Positions 10,157 through 21,857 are shown, numbered from the stretch's first letter. The stretch: 64,000 nucleotides of DNA from Crocinitomicaceae bacterium (GCA_030830205.1 JAURNL010000081.1:1-64000); one strand, 5' to 3'. The notes: generated from the letters alone by a model not told the origin. Translations and numbers: made by a program.

Positions 10157-12784
10157 GTGTCCAAGCAAAGCGCAGTAAAATCGTCCGAAACGCCCTTAAT
10201 GAAGCAATACAATCAGATTAAGGCGCGGCATCCTGATGCCATGTTGTTATTCAGGGTTGGGGATTTTTACGAAACTTTTGGGGAAGATGCTATTAAAGCA
10301 AGTCGCATTCTTGGAATTATTCTCACTAAAAGAAAAAATGGAGCTGCCGCAGAAATGGAGCTGGCCGGCTTTCCTCACCACTCCTTAGAGACCTACTTAC
10401 CCAAACTTGTTCGAGCAGGCCAACGAGTGGCCATTTGTGACCAGTTAGAGGATCCTAAAATGACCAAAACAATCGTGAAGCGAGGAGTAACTGAACTCGT
10501 TACACCGGGTTTGGCATTCAACGACCAAGTTTTAGACCAGCGCAGCAATAACTTTTTGTGTGCAATCCACCTCAATAAAACTGAAATTGGAGCTGCTTTT
10601 CTAGATATTTCCACAGGAGAATTCCTTGTTGCTCAAGGACCTGCAAATTACATTGATAAATTAATCAGTGGTTTTAGGCCAACGGAAATGATTTATCAAA
10701 AAAGTAAAACCAGCACTGTTCATGAGTTATTCGGTAATGACGCCTTTCATTTTAGGTTAGAAGAGTGGGTATTTGGCTCAGACTTCGCCAACGAACAACT
10801 CAACAAGCACTTTGGCACCAAATCACTTAAAGGTTTTGGTCTTGAAAACCAAGATTCCGCCATCATAGCAGCTGGAGCTGTTTTTCATTATCTCTCAGAG
10901 AACCAACAACAACATCTCGGACACATCACAAGCATCTCTAGAATTGCTCCTGATCGCTACATGTGGCTGGATCGATTTACAGTGCGCAACCTAGAGCTTG
11001 TCCACTCGCCAAACGACAACGCGGTAACGCTTTCTCAAGTATTAGACAAAACCAAAACCCCAATGGGCGGCCGCTTACTCAAACGCTGGTTGGTTTTACC
11101 TCTCAAAGACCGAAAGCCAATCGAGGAGCGGCACCAAGTAGTTGCTGCCTTAAAAGAAGAACATACGATCCACAGTGAACTAGACGCCCGCTTAAGTGAA
11201 ATTGGCGACCTTGAAAGACTCATTTCTAAAGTTGCAGTTGGAAAAATTAATCCAAGGGAGGTACAACATTTAAGGCGAACGCTACAGCAAATCAAACCCA
11301 TTCATCATTTACTTGGGTCCATAAGTAATCAAAGTTTAAAAGCGCTTCTTGATAACCTAGATGCATGCCAAGACTTAATTGAGCTCATAGAAAAAAACAT
11401 CTGTGCGGAACCTGCGCTCCAAATTGGCAAAGGACCAGTAATTAAAGATGGGCGAGATACACTGCTCGACGAACTACGAGCCATTTCAACCAACGGCAAA
11501 GACTTTCTAGAACAAATTCAAGAAAGGGAAAGTCTGGCAACTGGTATTTCGAGCTTAAAAATTGCTTTTAACAACGTCTTTGGCTATTATATAGAAGTTC
11601 GAAATACGCATAAAGATAAAGTACCAGACTCTTGGATTCGCAAACAAACACTCGTTTCTGCTGAGCGCTACATTACAGAAGAACTCAAAGAATATGAGCA
11701 AAAAATTCTTGGTGCAGAAGAAAAGATCCTCAAGATAGAACAACAAATCTATCAAGAACTGCTCTATGCAATGGCCGACTTCATCGGACCTATTCAAAAA
11801 AATGCACAATACATTGCTCAACTTGACTGCCTATTTTCCTTTGCAAAAGTAGCACACGCACAAAATTACTGCCTGCCTACACTTTCTGATGGTTTCGAAC
11901 TTGATATCAAAGACGGCAGACATCCAGTAATTGAACAACGCTTACCAATTGGCGATTCTTATATTGCAAATGACATTTTTTTAGACAACGGTAGTCAGCA
12001 AATTATTATGATTACAGGGCCCAACATGAGGGGTAAGAGCGCCATATTACGTCAAACCGCACTCATTGTACTGATGGCTCAAATTGGCTCATTTGTGCCG
12101 GCTAGCAGCGCAAACATTGGTCTTATTGACAAAATCTTCACGCGAGTTGGCGCCTCAGACAACATCTCTTCGGGAGAGTCTACTTTCATGGTAGAGATGA
12201 ATGAAACCGCAAGTATACTCAACAATATTTCAGAACGCAGCCTCATCTTACTTGATGAAATTGGACGCGGGACCAGCACCTACGACGGAATTTCTATTGC
12301 TTGGGCTATTGCAGAGTTTTTACATGAAAATCCAAAGGCTAAGGCAAAAACATTATTTGCTACACACTACCACGAACTCAATGAAATGGCCAAGCGCTTT
12401 GAACGCATTCATAATTTCAATGTCAGCGTAAAAGAATTAGGTACTCAAGTGCTCTTTCTTCGAAAATTAATAGCAGGAGGCTCGGCACACTCATTTGGTA
12501 TTCACGTTGCAAAGCTTGCCGGTATGCCGACTCAAGTTTTGAAGCGTGCAGAAAGCGTACTCAAAGATCTTGAGGCTACTCATGCAAATGTTGGAGGCGG
12601 GACCAAGCCAACTAAACCAGCTGTAGCGTCCATTAATCAAGACGTACAGCTCAGTTTTTTTGCGCTCAACGACCCTGTACTCCAGCAAATTCACGATGAG
12701 CTCGTCTCCACAGACATCAATGCACTTACGCCAGTAGAAGCACTAATCAAACTCAATGAAATAAAAAAATTAACGGGTGCATAA
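10157..12784 (+). CDS. mutS: DNA mismatch repair protein MutS
   Basis: [36 protein letters not shown], Walker [32 protein letters not shown]. The GTG at 10157 fits better than the ORF-track start at 10091. Confidence 0.96.
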   Translation: MSKQSAVKSSETPLMKQYNQIKARHPDAMLLFRVGDFYETFGEDAIKASRILGIILTKRKNGAAAEMELAGFPHHSLETYLPKLVRAGQRVAICDQLEDPKMTKTIVKRGVTELVTPGLAFNDQVLDQRSNNFLCAIHLNKTEIGAAFLDISTGEFLVAQGPANYIDKLISGFRPTEMIYQKSKTSTVHELFGNDAFHFRLEEWVFGSDFANEQLNKHFGTKSLKGFGLENQDSAIIAAGAVFHYLSENQQQHLGHITSISRIAPDRYMWLDRFTVRNLELVHSPNDNAVTLSQVLDKTKTPMGGRLLKRWLVLPLKDRKPIEERHQVVAALKEEHTIHSELDARLSEIGDLERLISKVAVGKINPREVQHLRRTLQQIKPIHHLLGSISNQSLKALLDNLDACQDLIELIEKNICAEPALQIGKGPVIKDGRDTLLDELRAISTNGKDFLEQIQERESLATGISSLKIAFNNVFGYYIEVRNTHKDKVPDSWIRKQTLVSAERYITEELKEYEQKILGAEEKILKIEQQIYQELLYAMADFIGPIQKNAQYIAQLDCLFSFAKVAHAQNYCLPTLSDGFELDIKDGRHPVIEQRLPIGDSYIANDIFLDNGSQQIIMITGPNMRGKSAILRQTALIVLMAQIGSFVPASSANIGLIDKIFTRVGASDNISSGESTFMVEMNETASILNNISERSLILLDEIGRGTSTYDGISIAWAIAEFLHENPKAKAKTLFATHYHELNEMAKRFERIHNFNVSVKELGTQVLFLRKLIAGGSAHSFGIHVAKLAGMPTQVLKRAESVLKDLEATHANVGGGTKPTKPAVASINQDVQLSFFALNDPVLQQIHDELVSTDINALTPVEALIKLNEIKKLTGA

Positions 12785-13625
12785 GGTTATCATCGTCTGC
12801 GTATTATTTTTATTAGCGAGCTGTGCTATTGAAGATGCTCAACCAACACGGGAGAAGCAACTCACTATTGCTCAAAACTTCATGAATGCACAGCAAAAAA
12901 AACTTTTACAACAAATGGCCAAGCGCAGGTCAATTGAATTAACCATATTAGATTATAGCGCTAACAGCATTCGTAAAGCCATTCAACAAAATCCGTGGGC
13001 CCCTGGCTTTGATTTGATCATGTTAGATGGCCTGTATGCCCAAAGCAAACTAACTGGCCTATCTTTTCAGTACACGGAGCCTAATTACGCATACATTCCT
13101 ATTGGCATCTCCTATATTCCTGACTCTAATTTAAATGTGCGGTACTTCAATGACCTTTCCACCAAATATCTATGGGCTGCCCCTGAAAACAAAGCGTCTT
13201 CTATTCTCAATTTACATTTAGCATATGCTTATCGTAAAAAAGAAACCAACAAAAAACTCGATAGCTCCTACAAAAAACTAGTTCGTGGACTCAAAGACCA
13301 CAAGCTTTCATATGATGCCTATCAGCTTCGAAATACGATCTTAATTAGCACCTATGCTTCACATTTAAATGTCTTAAAAAAAGCCGTAAAAAAAAGAGAA
13401 TTTATTTTTGGCGTCCATGAGCCAAATCAAATGTTTGTGGATTACATGAGTCTTACTATAATTAGCCAAACATCACAATACACGACTGCTATGCGTTTTG
13501 TACGTGCACTACATCAAATGCGCGACCACAACCAATATTATAGAAATCTATTTGGTTTAATAGGCCCTAAAGAAGTAAATGGTTTGCCCGCTCCAAGCAC
13601 CTTAATCAAATACATTGAGAAATGA
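12777..13625 (+). CDS. Lipoprotein resembling a periplasmic solute-binding protein
   Basis: Lipobox [43 protein letters not shown] and [18 protein letters not shown] suggest a type-2 SBP fold; overlaps the mutS 3' end. Confidence 0.5.
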   Translation: MHKVIIVCVLFLLASCAIEDAQPTREKQLTIAQNFMNAQQKKLLQQMAKRRSIELTILDYSANSIRKAIQQNPWAPGFDLIMLDGLYAQSKLTGLSFQYTEPNYAYIPIGISYIPDSNLNVRYFNDLSTKYLWAAPENKASSILNLHLAYAYRKKETNKKLDSSYKKLVRGLKDHKLSYDAYQLRNTILISTYASHLNVLKKAVKKREFIFGVHEPNQMFVDYMSLTIISQTSQYTTAMRFVRALHQMRDHNQYYRNLFGLIGPKEVNGLPAPSTLIKYIEK

Positions 13626-13681
13626 CACCTAAATGACACTGTGTCTTTAAGACTTCACTAATTTTGTAAAAAAATTTTGTT

Positions 13682-14095
13682 ATGTATCCAGCAGAACTCG
13701 TTCAACCCATGAAAGAAGACCTCACAAATGTAGGTTTTGAAGAATTACTCGATGCTGCAGCCGTAGATGCTGCAATCAATAACAACACAGACACCATGCT
13801 AGTAGTTGTTAACTCAGTGTGCGGCTGTGCTGCAGGAAATATGCGTCCAGGCGTTAAACTTTCTATTCAACACGATAAAAAACCAGCTAAATTGACTACC
13901 GTCTTTGCTGGAGTAGACCAAGATGCTGTTGCGCAAGCAAGAAAATATTTCTTGCCTTACCCTCCATCTTCGCCATCTATTGCGCTATTCAAGGAAGGTA
14001 AATTAGTTCATTTTTTAGAAAGACACCATATTGAAGGCGGAAGTGCACAAATGATTGCTGCAAATCTACAGGCAGCTTATGATGAATTTTGTTAG
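13682..14095 (+). CDS. BrxA/BrxB-family bacilliredoxin
   Basis: MLVVVNSVCGCAAGNMRPGV with the CGC motif; VFAGVDQDAVAQAR; PPSSPSIALFK. Confidence 0.9.
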   Translation: MYPAELVQPMKEDLTNVGFEELLDAAAVDAAINNNTDTMLVVVNSVCGCAAGNMRPGVKLSIQHDKKPAKLTTVFAGVDQDAVAQARKYFLPYPPSSPSIALFKEGKLVHFLERHHIEGGSAQMIAANLQAAYDEFC

Positions 14096-15210
14096 TCTAA
14101 GCGGAAAAGTGCAGCAGCAATTCCATCAGCTTGCAGCTTCCCTTGTTCAGTTAGTATTATAAATTCACCTGACTGAATTAACCAATTCAAGCGCGCAAAT
14201 TCTTCAATTTGCGCGCTTTCTTTTACTGTCATAGGTTCTGATAAAGACCTTAAATCCAAGCCCCACTTGGTACGAAGCCCCAATAATATTTGTTCGTTCC
14301 GGCATTCATTTTCGCTCAAAAATTCAGTTTCAAACCACTCATTTGATTTGCCTACAAGTTGGGTATAGCGCGTATTATTTCTAATATTCCAACGTCTTTC
14401 TTTTCCATCAAAAGAGTGTGCAGAGGGCCCTACACCTATGTAAGATTGAAAATTCCAATATGAACTATTATGTTTAGAATGCAATCCTGGTAGTGAAAAA
14501 TTGGAAATCTCATACTGCTCCAAGCCGTTAGCCTGGGCCATTTCTAATAACAATAAAAATTGTTCGCTTTGTAAGACCTCACTAGCAGGCTGAATTCGCT
14601 TTTTGCGAACTAAATGATTCAATGCAGTCTTGGGCTCAATAGTGAGGCAGTAGGCAGACAGATGTTGAATATTCAAATTAAATACCGCTGTTAAACTTGT
14701 ACGCCAAGCTGCTAGGGACTGGCCAGGTAAGCCATAAATTAAGTCTACACTTATGTTGTCAAAACCACATGCTTTTGCCAAACGAATGCCTTTCAAACCG
14801 TCTTCAACTTGGTGAGCACGATTCATCCAACGCAGATCATCATCTGAAAAAGTTTGTAATCCAATACTCAATCTATTAATACCAAAGCTCCTCCATAACA
14901 ATAAGCTTGCCTCGTTTATATCTTCAGGATTGACTTCAAATGATATTTCTGCATCTGGTATAACTTGATAATTTGCATGAATGGTATCAAAAATCTGTTT
15001 GAGCTCGTTATCAAATAGGATACTTGGGGTACCACCACCAAAATAAATTGTATGAATGGGGGAAGTCTGTTCTAGAGCGCGCAAAGACAATTCTTTACAC
15101 ATTGCGCTTATGAGACTACTGCGGTAATTCTCAAATGTTGTAGAGAAATGAAAATCACAATAGGTGCAACGCTTGCGACAAAAAGGAATGTGCAAGTAAA
15201 GCCCGCTCAT
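14092..15210 (-). CDS. hemW: Radical SAM HemW-family protein (coproporphyrinogen III oxidase-like)
   Basis: GLYLHIPFCRKRCTYCDFHF, TIYFGGGTPSIL, SIGLQTFSDDDLRWMNRAH, VDLIYGLPGQ. Confidence 0.92.
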   Translation of the reverse strand: MSGLYLHIPFCRKRCTYCDFHFSTTFENYRSSLISAMCKELSLRALEQTSPIHTIYFGGGTPSILFDNELKQIFDTIHANYQVIPDAEISFEVNPEDINEASLLLWRSFGINRLSIGLQTFSDDDLRWMNRAHQVEDGLKGIRLAKACGFDNISVDLIYGLPGQSLAAWRTSLTAVFNLNIQHLSAYCLTIEPKTALNHLVRKKRIQPASEVLQSEQFLLLLEMAQANGLEQYEISNFSLPGLHSKHNSSYWNFQSYIGVGPSAHSFDGKERRWNIRNNTRYTQLVGKSNEWFETEFLSENECRNEQILLGLRTKWGLDLRSLSEPMTVKESAQIEEFARLNWLIQSGEFIILTEQGKLQADGIAAALFRLD

Positions 15211-15219
15211 CTTAACAAC

Positions 15220-17553
15220 TTATTGCTTCATGAATTTCTTCTTCACCATTACTCCATTGACATCTGTAAGTTGCAATAAATAGGTGCCTGCGCTTAACAT
15301 CTCGATATCGAGCTCTGTTGAACTTGCCTCCTCTGTAAGTGAAAGTAAGAGTTTGCCACAAATATCAAATACGCTTATTTGCATTTGTGTGTAATTATAC
15401 CAATTGATGTTCAACAATTTGGCAGCTGGGTTAGGAGATATCGTGAAAAGCGGCGATAAAGCATCGATTCCTGCATCATCTATATGGCGAACTACCATTC
15501 CCGTGCTATCGCCAAAATCAGCAAAAGGCAGCTCAAAAATCGTGACCGCATTGTTATCAGCGACAATAATATTACCATCTATACCTCCCCATTGAGCAGC
15601 CCCCATTCCATCACCATAAAAATCATAGATGACAAAAGTATAGCATTCAAATGCGGTTAGAGGAATATCGTAATTATAGGTTGTGTTGTTTTGTAATGGA
15701 TTGGTTGGATCATTAGGCGCGGGAAATGCTCCAGTACCAAAGTTTCCGGATACAGCCTCGTTTCCTTCCGACCAAAATACAGCTCCAGATGCATCTAGCA
15801 ATTCTAAGTAGGTTTCGTCTGCGTAATCATCAGTTATGAGCGTAACTTTCAACATATCAATCGTCTCGGGTACAGGATTCACAAGAATGGCAGCATTAGA
15901 CTCATTATTACTTGGATTCTCATCAAGTAATTGATTAGGATTGGAAACAGTGGCCGTAAATGTATGATTACCGGGTGTGAGTTGGATGAGCGGAAAAGAA
16001 ATGCTTTCTGCTTGCCATTGGTTGAGCGAGCCGGTCCAATTGTATTGTTGCACCGCGCCATTGTCTATTTGATAATTAATTTGTGCGCTTGTTAACAATG
16101 TTGTTCCAACATTTAAAAGAGAAACAGTTGGTAGGTAATCCGCTCCACATATTGCTTGGGCGCTGAGCTGAGCCGCTGAAAGTGCAGCATCTAGCGCTAC
16201 AACAGCAGTGTTATTGGGGTCAAAACCATCAATAAAAGTGGCTCCTGAATTTGTAGGGTCTAGCCAAAATTTTAATTGGTTCGTACTGTTGCTACCTGCA
16301 GGCTCCCAAGAATTAGCTACTCGGCCATAATAATCAGGTGCACTTAAGTTTTGGCAAGAAGCACCGCCCCCCCATAATTGACCAATTATCCGGTGGTTTT
16401 GATCAAATAATGGCGAACCAGAAGAGCCTCCTTCTGTTGTTGTATTTCGGTCCCATTCAACTGTCCAAGTTGAATTTGCTTCTGACGACCCCATTCCTTG
16501 AGAAATTGATGGAGCAGCATCATCAAAGGAAATTTTCTTAATATCACCTGAAGGATGATGAATACAAACCGTAGCTGTTGGGATGCTTCCAGAGTTATCC
16601 CAGCCTGAAAAGTAAGGATTGTAATCTAGAGGGACCGATCCATTAACCAACCCACCAGTAATTTCTACCAAACAGAAGTCTGAAGGTGTTCGACGGGAAC
16701 GCAAAACCGCACCACTTAAGGACTGAAAGCTTGGTGCCGCACCAGGGTTTGAGCAATCTGTAGCCTGCCAATTGAAACGGAACACCCAATTTGCCGGATT
16801 ACTGTAGCAATGGTTCGCTGTAAGGACATAAGGCTTGCCGTCATTTTCGGTGTTGTTGATCAATGCTCCAGAGCAAAAACCACTGCTACCAGAAACAAGC
16901 ATTACGGCACTATTACGCTGAGGAGTCCAAGGCAGCCCATCAGGACAATTGACATTCATATTGCAAGACCCAGAGCTTCCAAAAGCTTTCTCCATAAATT
17001 CGGTAGCTGTTCGGTAGCCATGTGTAACGGTTCCCACTTGCACATGACCCACAGGGTTGGATGGAGCAACATAATATTCAATGATTGCTTGCTGACCCTC
17101 AATGAGTTCCGTACCAAGTTGGCCCTCGTAAATATGTTCTTGAGTGAAAGCGCCTAGAATAAAATCTTTGTTGGTGTTGTATACAAATAGTTGATTGCCT
17201 TCAGGAATTAGCGTTTGCTCAAATGTTAGATTCACCGTTAAAGCACCTATACAATTCACCTTTAACAACCACAAACGAGCGCCATTTGGTAAATCAAACC
17301 ATGCCCCCGTGTTTGTAGTGGATAAATTTGTGTAGTTGTTGTAGCCAAAACGCCAAGGTGCAATACCCAAATCATCAGTAAGCGCGTCTTCAGCCCGAAG
17401 TGCAGTTAAATCAGGCTGTGCAAATTCCCATGTAGGTATCTGTTTTTGATCTAATAGTAATTTATGGGAAGTTGGAAGGCCTCCGTTTCCTTGTATTTGA
17501 GCAAATAAAGAGTAACTAATGAAGACAATAAGAAGAGAAGAGAATATTTTCAT
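15220..17553 (-). CDS. Secreted trypsin-like serine protease with T9SS type A sorting domain
   Basis: Signal peptide; GFCSGALINNTENDGKPYVLTANHCYS and TEGGSSGSPLFDQNHRIIGQLWGG catalytic motifs; C-terminal FTISPNPAAKLLNINW...GTYLLQLTDVNGVMVKKKFMKQ. Confidence 0.9.
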   Translation of the reverse strand: MKIFSSLLIVFISYSLFAQIQGNGGLPTSHKLLLDQKQIPTWEFAQPDLTALRAEDALTDDLGIAPWRFGYNNYTNLSTTNTGAWFDLPNGARLWLLKVNCIGALTVNLTFEQTLIPEGNQLFVYNTNKDFILGAFTQEHIYEGQLGTELIEGQQAIIEYYVAPSNPVGHVQVGTVTHGYRTATEFMEKAFGSSGSCNMNVNCPDGLPWTPQRNSAVMLVSGSSGFCSGALINNTENDGKPYVLTANHCYSNPANWVFRFNWQATDCSNPGAAPSFQSLSGAVLRSRRTPSDFCLVEITGGLVNGSVPLDYNPYFSGWDNSGSIPTATVCIHHPSGDIKKISFDDAAPSISQGMGSSEANSTWTVEWDRNTTTEGGSSGSPLFDQNHRIIGQLWGGGASCQNLSAPDYYGRVANSWEPAGSNSTNQLKFWLDPTNSGATFIDGFDPNNTAVVALDAALSAAQLSAQAICGADYLPTVSLLNVGTTLLTSAQINYQIDNGAVQQYNWTGSLNQWQAESISFPLIQLTPGNHTFTATVSNPNQLLDENPSNNESNAAILVNPVPETIDMLKVTLITDDYADETYLELLDASGAVFWSEGNEAVSGNFGTGAFPAPNDPTNPLQNNTTYNYDIPLTAFECYTFVIYDFYGDGMGAAQWGGIDGNIIVADNNAVTIFELPFADFGDSTGMVVRHIDDAGIDALSPLFTISPNPAAKLLNINWYNYTQMQISVFDICGKLLLSLTEEASSTELDIEMLSAGTYLLQLTDVNGVMVKKKFMKQ

Positions 17554-17658
17554 AGAGAAGTTATTTCATTTAAAGCATATGTCGAAAGTAGTGTTTTTTG
17601 AATCAAGAACGGTAGTGATAAGACGAAAAAAATAACCAACAAGTTGTATCTTTGTCTC

Positions 17659-18291
17659 ATGTCTAAGCCATTTGTAGTAGGTATTTGTGGAGGAAGCGGA
17701 GCTGGTAAAACCACTCTGCTCAAACGCTTATCTGAAACTTTTCTGGACGCTAGCATTGCCGTGTTCTCCATGGATAACTATTATCTACCAATAGAACAAC
17801 AGTCTCAAGATGCAAATGGTGTAGTTAATTTTGACTTACCAACTGCCCTTGACCATCAAAAACTCACAGCTGATCTTCAGATCCTTATCTCCGGGCAGCC
17901 CATTGAAGTGCGTGAATATTCCTTTAATGTTCAGGGTGGGAAAAGTGTATTGCTCACTATTCATCCGAGTGACATCATTATTGTAGAAGGGTTATTCACC
18001 CTGCACTATCCACATGTTTTTGCTCAACTTGATTATAGCATTTTTGTCGATGTAGATCATGCAACCCAATTGGACCGTCGTATCTATCGCGATCAAGAAA
18101 CCCGCGGTTATTCCCGTTCTGAGATTATTTACCAATGGGAAAACCACGTTTTGCCGTGCTATGAACAATTCATAGAGCCCTACCGTAATAATGCTCATTT
18201 TGTTTTTTACAACGATCATCGGGCAGATCAAGATTTTTTGCGTTTGAGCGAACAACTGCGTACCTTGGTACCTGAGCGCTTTATACAATGA
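17659..18291 (+). CDS. udk: Uridine kinase
   Basis: GICGGSGAGKTTLLKRLSETF Walker A; FDLPTALDHQKL; RRIYRDQETRGYS. ATG at 17659 preferred over the track start at 17644. Confidence 0.92.
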   Translation: MSKPFVVGICGGSGAGKTTLLKRLSETFLDASIAVFSMDNYYLPIEQQSQDANGVVNFDLPTALDHQKLTADLQILISGQPIEVREYSFNVQGGKSVLLTIHPSDIIIVEGLFTLHYPHVFAQLDYSIFVDVDHATQLDRRIYRDQETRGYSRSEIIYQWENHVLPCYEQFIEPYRNNAHFVFYNDHRADQDFLRLSEQLRTLVPERFIQ

Positions 18292-21200
18292 AATTGATAT
18301 TTTCCTTCTTGCGGACATGGAAATTCAGCCTGCTTGGTTTGTTTTTTCTAATCATTGGTATTGTTTTTTACAGCGCCAATCAAAGCCAGCGATTTTCTGC
18401 AGAAGATATCCAGCTTCAATTTTCGGAACTCGAAAAAGAAAGTGAGAGCTACGCACGTTCAGTGCTCAATAATTTAACCGCCGGCAAGGCATTGCCAAAA
18501 GCCAAAGAGTTTTCATACCATCTATATGAAAACGGAGTGCTTTTTGGATGGAGTAGTAACCAATTACCAGTTGGTCGCTACAAGACTAAACTATTTCCTG
18601 CTAATGGGCTTATTAAACTTAACAACGGTTATTACTATAGTCGTAACATTAAAAGCAAAGGTGTAGAATGCTGTGTAAGCTTTTGTTTGATTAAATCTTT
18701 TGAATTTAGTAATTCCTATTTGAATGCTTCTAATCCCTCATATTGGGACCAACAATTTGATCTTGAGCTCAATGGAAAGGCTAAAAATGCAATTAAAAAT
18801 CAAAAGAATAAAACTGTTTTTTACGTAAGCCCTCTCAGCTCAGAAACACTACCTGCGGGTAGTAATTGGGGACCGTTTTTTATCCTGCTTTCACTTTTTC
18901 TAATTACTTACCAACTCCAATCCAATTTGGAGAAACAATGGTGGGGTAGCCTTTTATTACTACTTGGCCTTGTGTTGTTTCGCATTGTATTATATGAAAC
19001 CATATGGCCAGACAACTGGCTGCTAAGCGATTGGTTTTCTGCCGGATTTTTTGCTTTTAATGAATGGTACCCAGACTTCTTTGCCTATTCGATAAATAGT
19101 TTATTTATTGTTTTTGGGTTTAGAATTACACTTGCATTAATTCGCTTAACAGATTCACCATGGGCTAAATTATTTGCATTTCTAATTCCCATGACCTTTT
19201 GGTTGTCCATTTTACATTTGTTATCTATAGCCATTGCGCATTCCAATATTCCATTAAGTTTTGAACACCTCTTTGAATTGAGACTCAGCTCTTACTTCTT
19301 CTTTTCACTATTAGGCTTTGCTTTATATAGTTTTCAAAAAACGGTCTTTATTTCCATTTACATTAACAAAAACGAACACTGGTTCAATAACAAAATCAAA
19401 AGATTTAGCATTATTGCTTTGCCATTTCTGCTGTTGTTCATCATAGATAATTCATCGATCAATCTTCTGCCGCTTTTAGTTATCGTTATACATCTGCTTT
19501 TTGAGCATAAGAATAAGAACTCTTGGCAGCAATTGAGTAGCCAACTATTGATACTAACTATCAATGCCTCTATAATTACCTTTCATTTACAAACAATGCA
19601 GTTTCAAAAAGATCTGGAAAATCGGAAACTGTTTGCACAACAACTCGCTATAGAACGCAACATCAATTTAGAACTTTCTTATGCCCAAATTGCTCCGAAT
19701 TTAAATGAAGAGCCGTGGTTACAAATTCCTTTCGATACACTGCGCAAACAATTCACAAAAGTTGGTTTTGAGCACATTTTGACACAAAAGTATTTTACCG
19801 GAGTCTGGGACGGTTTTGATATTCAAGCAGATATTTTTGACCAACAGGAAATTCCATGTTTCAGCAACGATTCATTAAAACTCAAGAGACTCAAATCCCT
19901 AGTGAAACAACATGGCCAAGCATCCGATATTCAGGATGGTCTATTTTTTATGCCTCATGAAGAGGAAGGTTTGAGTTATGTCATTTTATTGCAATTGCCT
20001 GAAAAAAAGTCTTTAGCCATAACCTTGGTTTCAAAGAGAATTCCGGAAGAAATTGGCTTTCCTCGCCTACTTATTTCGGACCAAGCTGGGATTTCAAACA
20101 GCCTTGAAGCATATGCTATTGGAAAGTATGCAGAGGAACGACTCATTCATCAGACGGGAACATTCAATTACCCCAATCAATTAAAGGCATTTAGAAAAAA
20201 GGGAGGCATTAAAGAGCGCTTTGATTTTCAAGGATTTACTCACGTTATTGTTCAAAAAAAAGCAGGATCTGCGATTATCATTTCTGCTCCATCGAGCAAT
20301 TGGTTTACACAGATTACCAGCTTTGCATTTTTATTCATTTTTTGGGGTTTTACCTTGCTGTTCAATCAGTTATTTAAAATAACTTTTCAAAATGAGACCT
20401 CGCAATGGTCTCTTTCTTTTAAGGTGCAACTGGCTTTTTTACTTGTTTTATCACTTTCTTTATTTCTTTACGGGCTTGGCAGCTCTGTTTTTATTACAAG
20501 ACAATTTGATCATTACACCCAAGAAAATCTCCGTGACAAATTGGCTGCAGTCAAAGCAGAATTAAATTCACAAACAGCAACTCTCGATACCTTAAATGCT
20601 TCTAAAGTTGGCAAACCGTTAGAAAGCAAATTAGCCAAACTCTCCTCAGTTTTTAAAACTGACCTTTTTATTTTTGATAGTGATGGTTTTTTAATTGCAT
20701 CTTCTCGACCCAAGCTTTTTGCCTATGGGCTTATTGGCGAACACATGAATGCTGAAGCAATGGACGCCCTACTTGGCCAAAACCAAAGTTATTTTTCACA
20801 CCAAGATCAAATAGGGAACCTGAATTACCGTAGCGCATATCTTCCAATAGTCAATGAATCTATGAAACAAATTGGATTCATTAACCTGCAACTTTTTGGT
20901 CAACAAGAAGCATATGAACAACAAATTGAAAGCTTTTTCAAGGCAGCAATTAATGTATTTGTATTGCTACTTGCTATTTCTGTTTTTATCGCATTAGTAG
21001 TGAGTAATTGGTTAATTGGACCCTTACAAGTTGTTGCGCGAGCAGTAAGAAATCTTGAACTAGGTAAAAAGAATCAAAAAATCAGCTATCAAAACGACGA
21101 TGAAATTGGAGCACTTGTGAACGCCTACAATGAAAAGTTATCAGAACTTGATCAAGCGGCACAACAAATTGCAAGAGTTGAAAGAGAAAGTGCCTGGAGA

Positions 21201-21857
21201 GACCTTGCTCAACAAATTGCACATGAGATTAAAAACCCTTTGACGCCAATGAAGCTTAACATTCAGCACTTACTCCATCAATTAGAAAAAGAAGACGCTG
21301 ACGCCAAACAACTTGCCCAAAAATCATTGCCTTCACTTATCAAACAAATTGATGCTTTGGCCAGAATGGCCAATGAATTTGCACGCTTCGCCAAATTACC
21401 CGATCCTCAATTTGAAAAATTAGAACTTCATTCACTTATTGAGCAATCCATTGCAATGTTTGAAAAGAATGAAGCATCTATAATTTTTGAAAAGTCACAA
21501 AAAGAAATCTGGATAATGGCAGATAAGGACATGCTTCATCAGGTTTTTCACAACTTACTTTTAAATGCTCAACAAGCATTAGTAGAGACTACAACACCAA
21601 AGATTGAAGTGCGCGTAACACTCCTTAATCAGGAAGTAGGCATCGTCATACAAGACAACGGTATTGGGATCTCAGACGAACAGCAACCACAAATTTTTAC
21701 TCCCTACTTCACCACCAAATCTTCGGGTTCTGGAATTGGTTTGAGTGTCGTTCGTCAAATTGTTGAAAAACACGGAGGTAACATTAGCTTTGAAAGTGAA
21801 CACTTAAAAGGAACCTCCTTTTATATCACGTTCAAATTACTTTCTGAAGGGCTTTAA
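18288..21857 (+). CDS. Large multi-TM sensor histidine kinase (HAMP, HisKA, HATPase)
   Basis: HAMP-like IGPLQVVARAVRNLELGKKNQ; H-box LAQQIAHEIKNPLTPMKLNIQHL; N-box HNLLLNAQQAL; G-boxes IQDNGIGI and SSGSGIGLSVVRQIVEKHGG. Confidence 0.93.
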   Translation: MKLIFSFLRTWKFSLLGLFFLIIGIVFYSANQSQRFSAEDIQLQFSELEKESESYARSVLNNLTAGKALPKAKEFSYHLYENGVLFGWSSNQLPVGRYKTKLFPANGLIKLNNGYYYSRNIKSKGVECCVSFCLIKSFEFSNSYLNASNPSYWDQQFDLELNGKAKNAIKNQKNKTVFYVSPLSSETLPAGSNWGPFFILLSLFLITYQLQSNLEKQWWGSLLLLLGLVLFRIVLYETIWPDNWLLSDWFSAGFFAFNEWYPDFFAYSINSLFIVFGFRITLALIRLTDSPWAKLFAFLIPMTFWLSILHLLSIAIAHSNIPLSFEHLFELRLSSYFFFSLLGFALYSFQKTVFISIYINKNEHWFNNKIKRFSIIALPFLLLFIIDNSSINLLPLLVIVIHLLFEHKNKNSWQQLSSQLLILTINASIITFHLQTMQFQKDLENRKLFAQQLAIERNINLELSYAQIAPNLNEEPWLQIPFDTLRKQFTKVGFEHILTQKYFTGVWDGFDIQADIFDQQEIPCFSNDSLKLKRLKSLVKQHGQASDIQDGLFFMPHEEEGLSYVILLQLPEKKSLAITLVSKRIPEEIGFPRLLISDQAGISNSLEAYAIGKYAEERLIHQTGTFNYPNQLKAFRKKGGIKERFDFQGFTHVIVQKKAGSAIIISAPSSNWFTQITSFAFLFIFWGFTLLFNQLFKITFQNETSQWSLSFKVQLAFLLVLSLSLFLYGLGSSVFITRQFDHYTQENLRDKLAAVKAELNSQTATLDTLNASKVGKPLESKLAKLSSVFKTDLFIFDSDGFLIASSRPKLFAYGLIGEHMNAEAMDALLGQNQSYFSHQDQIGNLNYRSAYLPIVNESMKQIGFINLQLFGQQEAYEQQIESFFKAAINVFVLLLAISVFIALVVSNWLIGPLQVVARAVRNLELGKKNQKISYQNDDEIGALVNAYNEKLSELDQAAQQIARVERESAWRDLAQQIAHEIKNPLTPMKLNIQHLLHQLEKEDADAKQLAQKSLPSLIKQIDALARMANEFARFAKLPDPQFEKLELHSLIEQSIAMFEKNEASIIFEKSQKEIWIMADKDMLHQVFHNLLLNAQQALVETTTPKIEVRVTLLNQEVGIVIQDNGIGISDEQQPQIFTPYFTTKSSGSGIGLSVVRQIVEKHGGNISFESEHLKGTSFYITFKLLSEGL

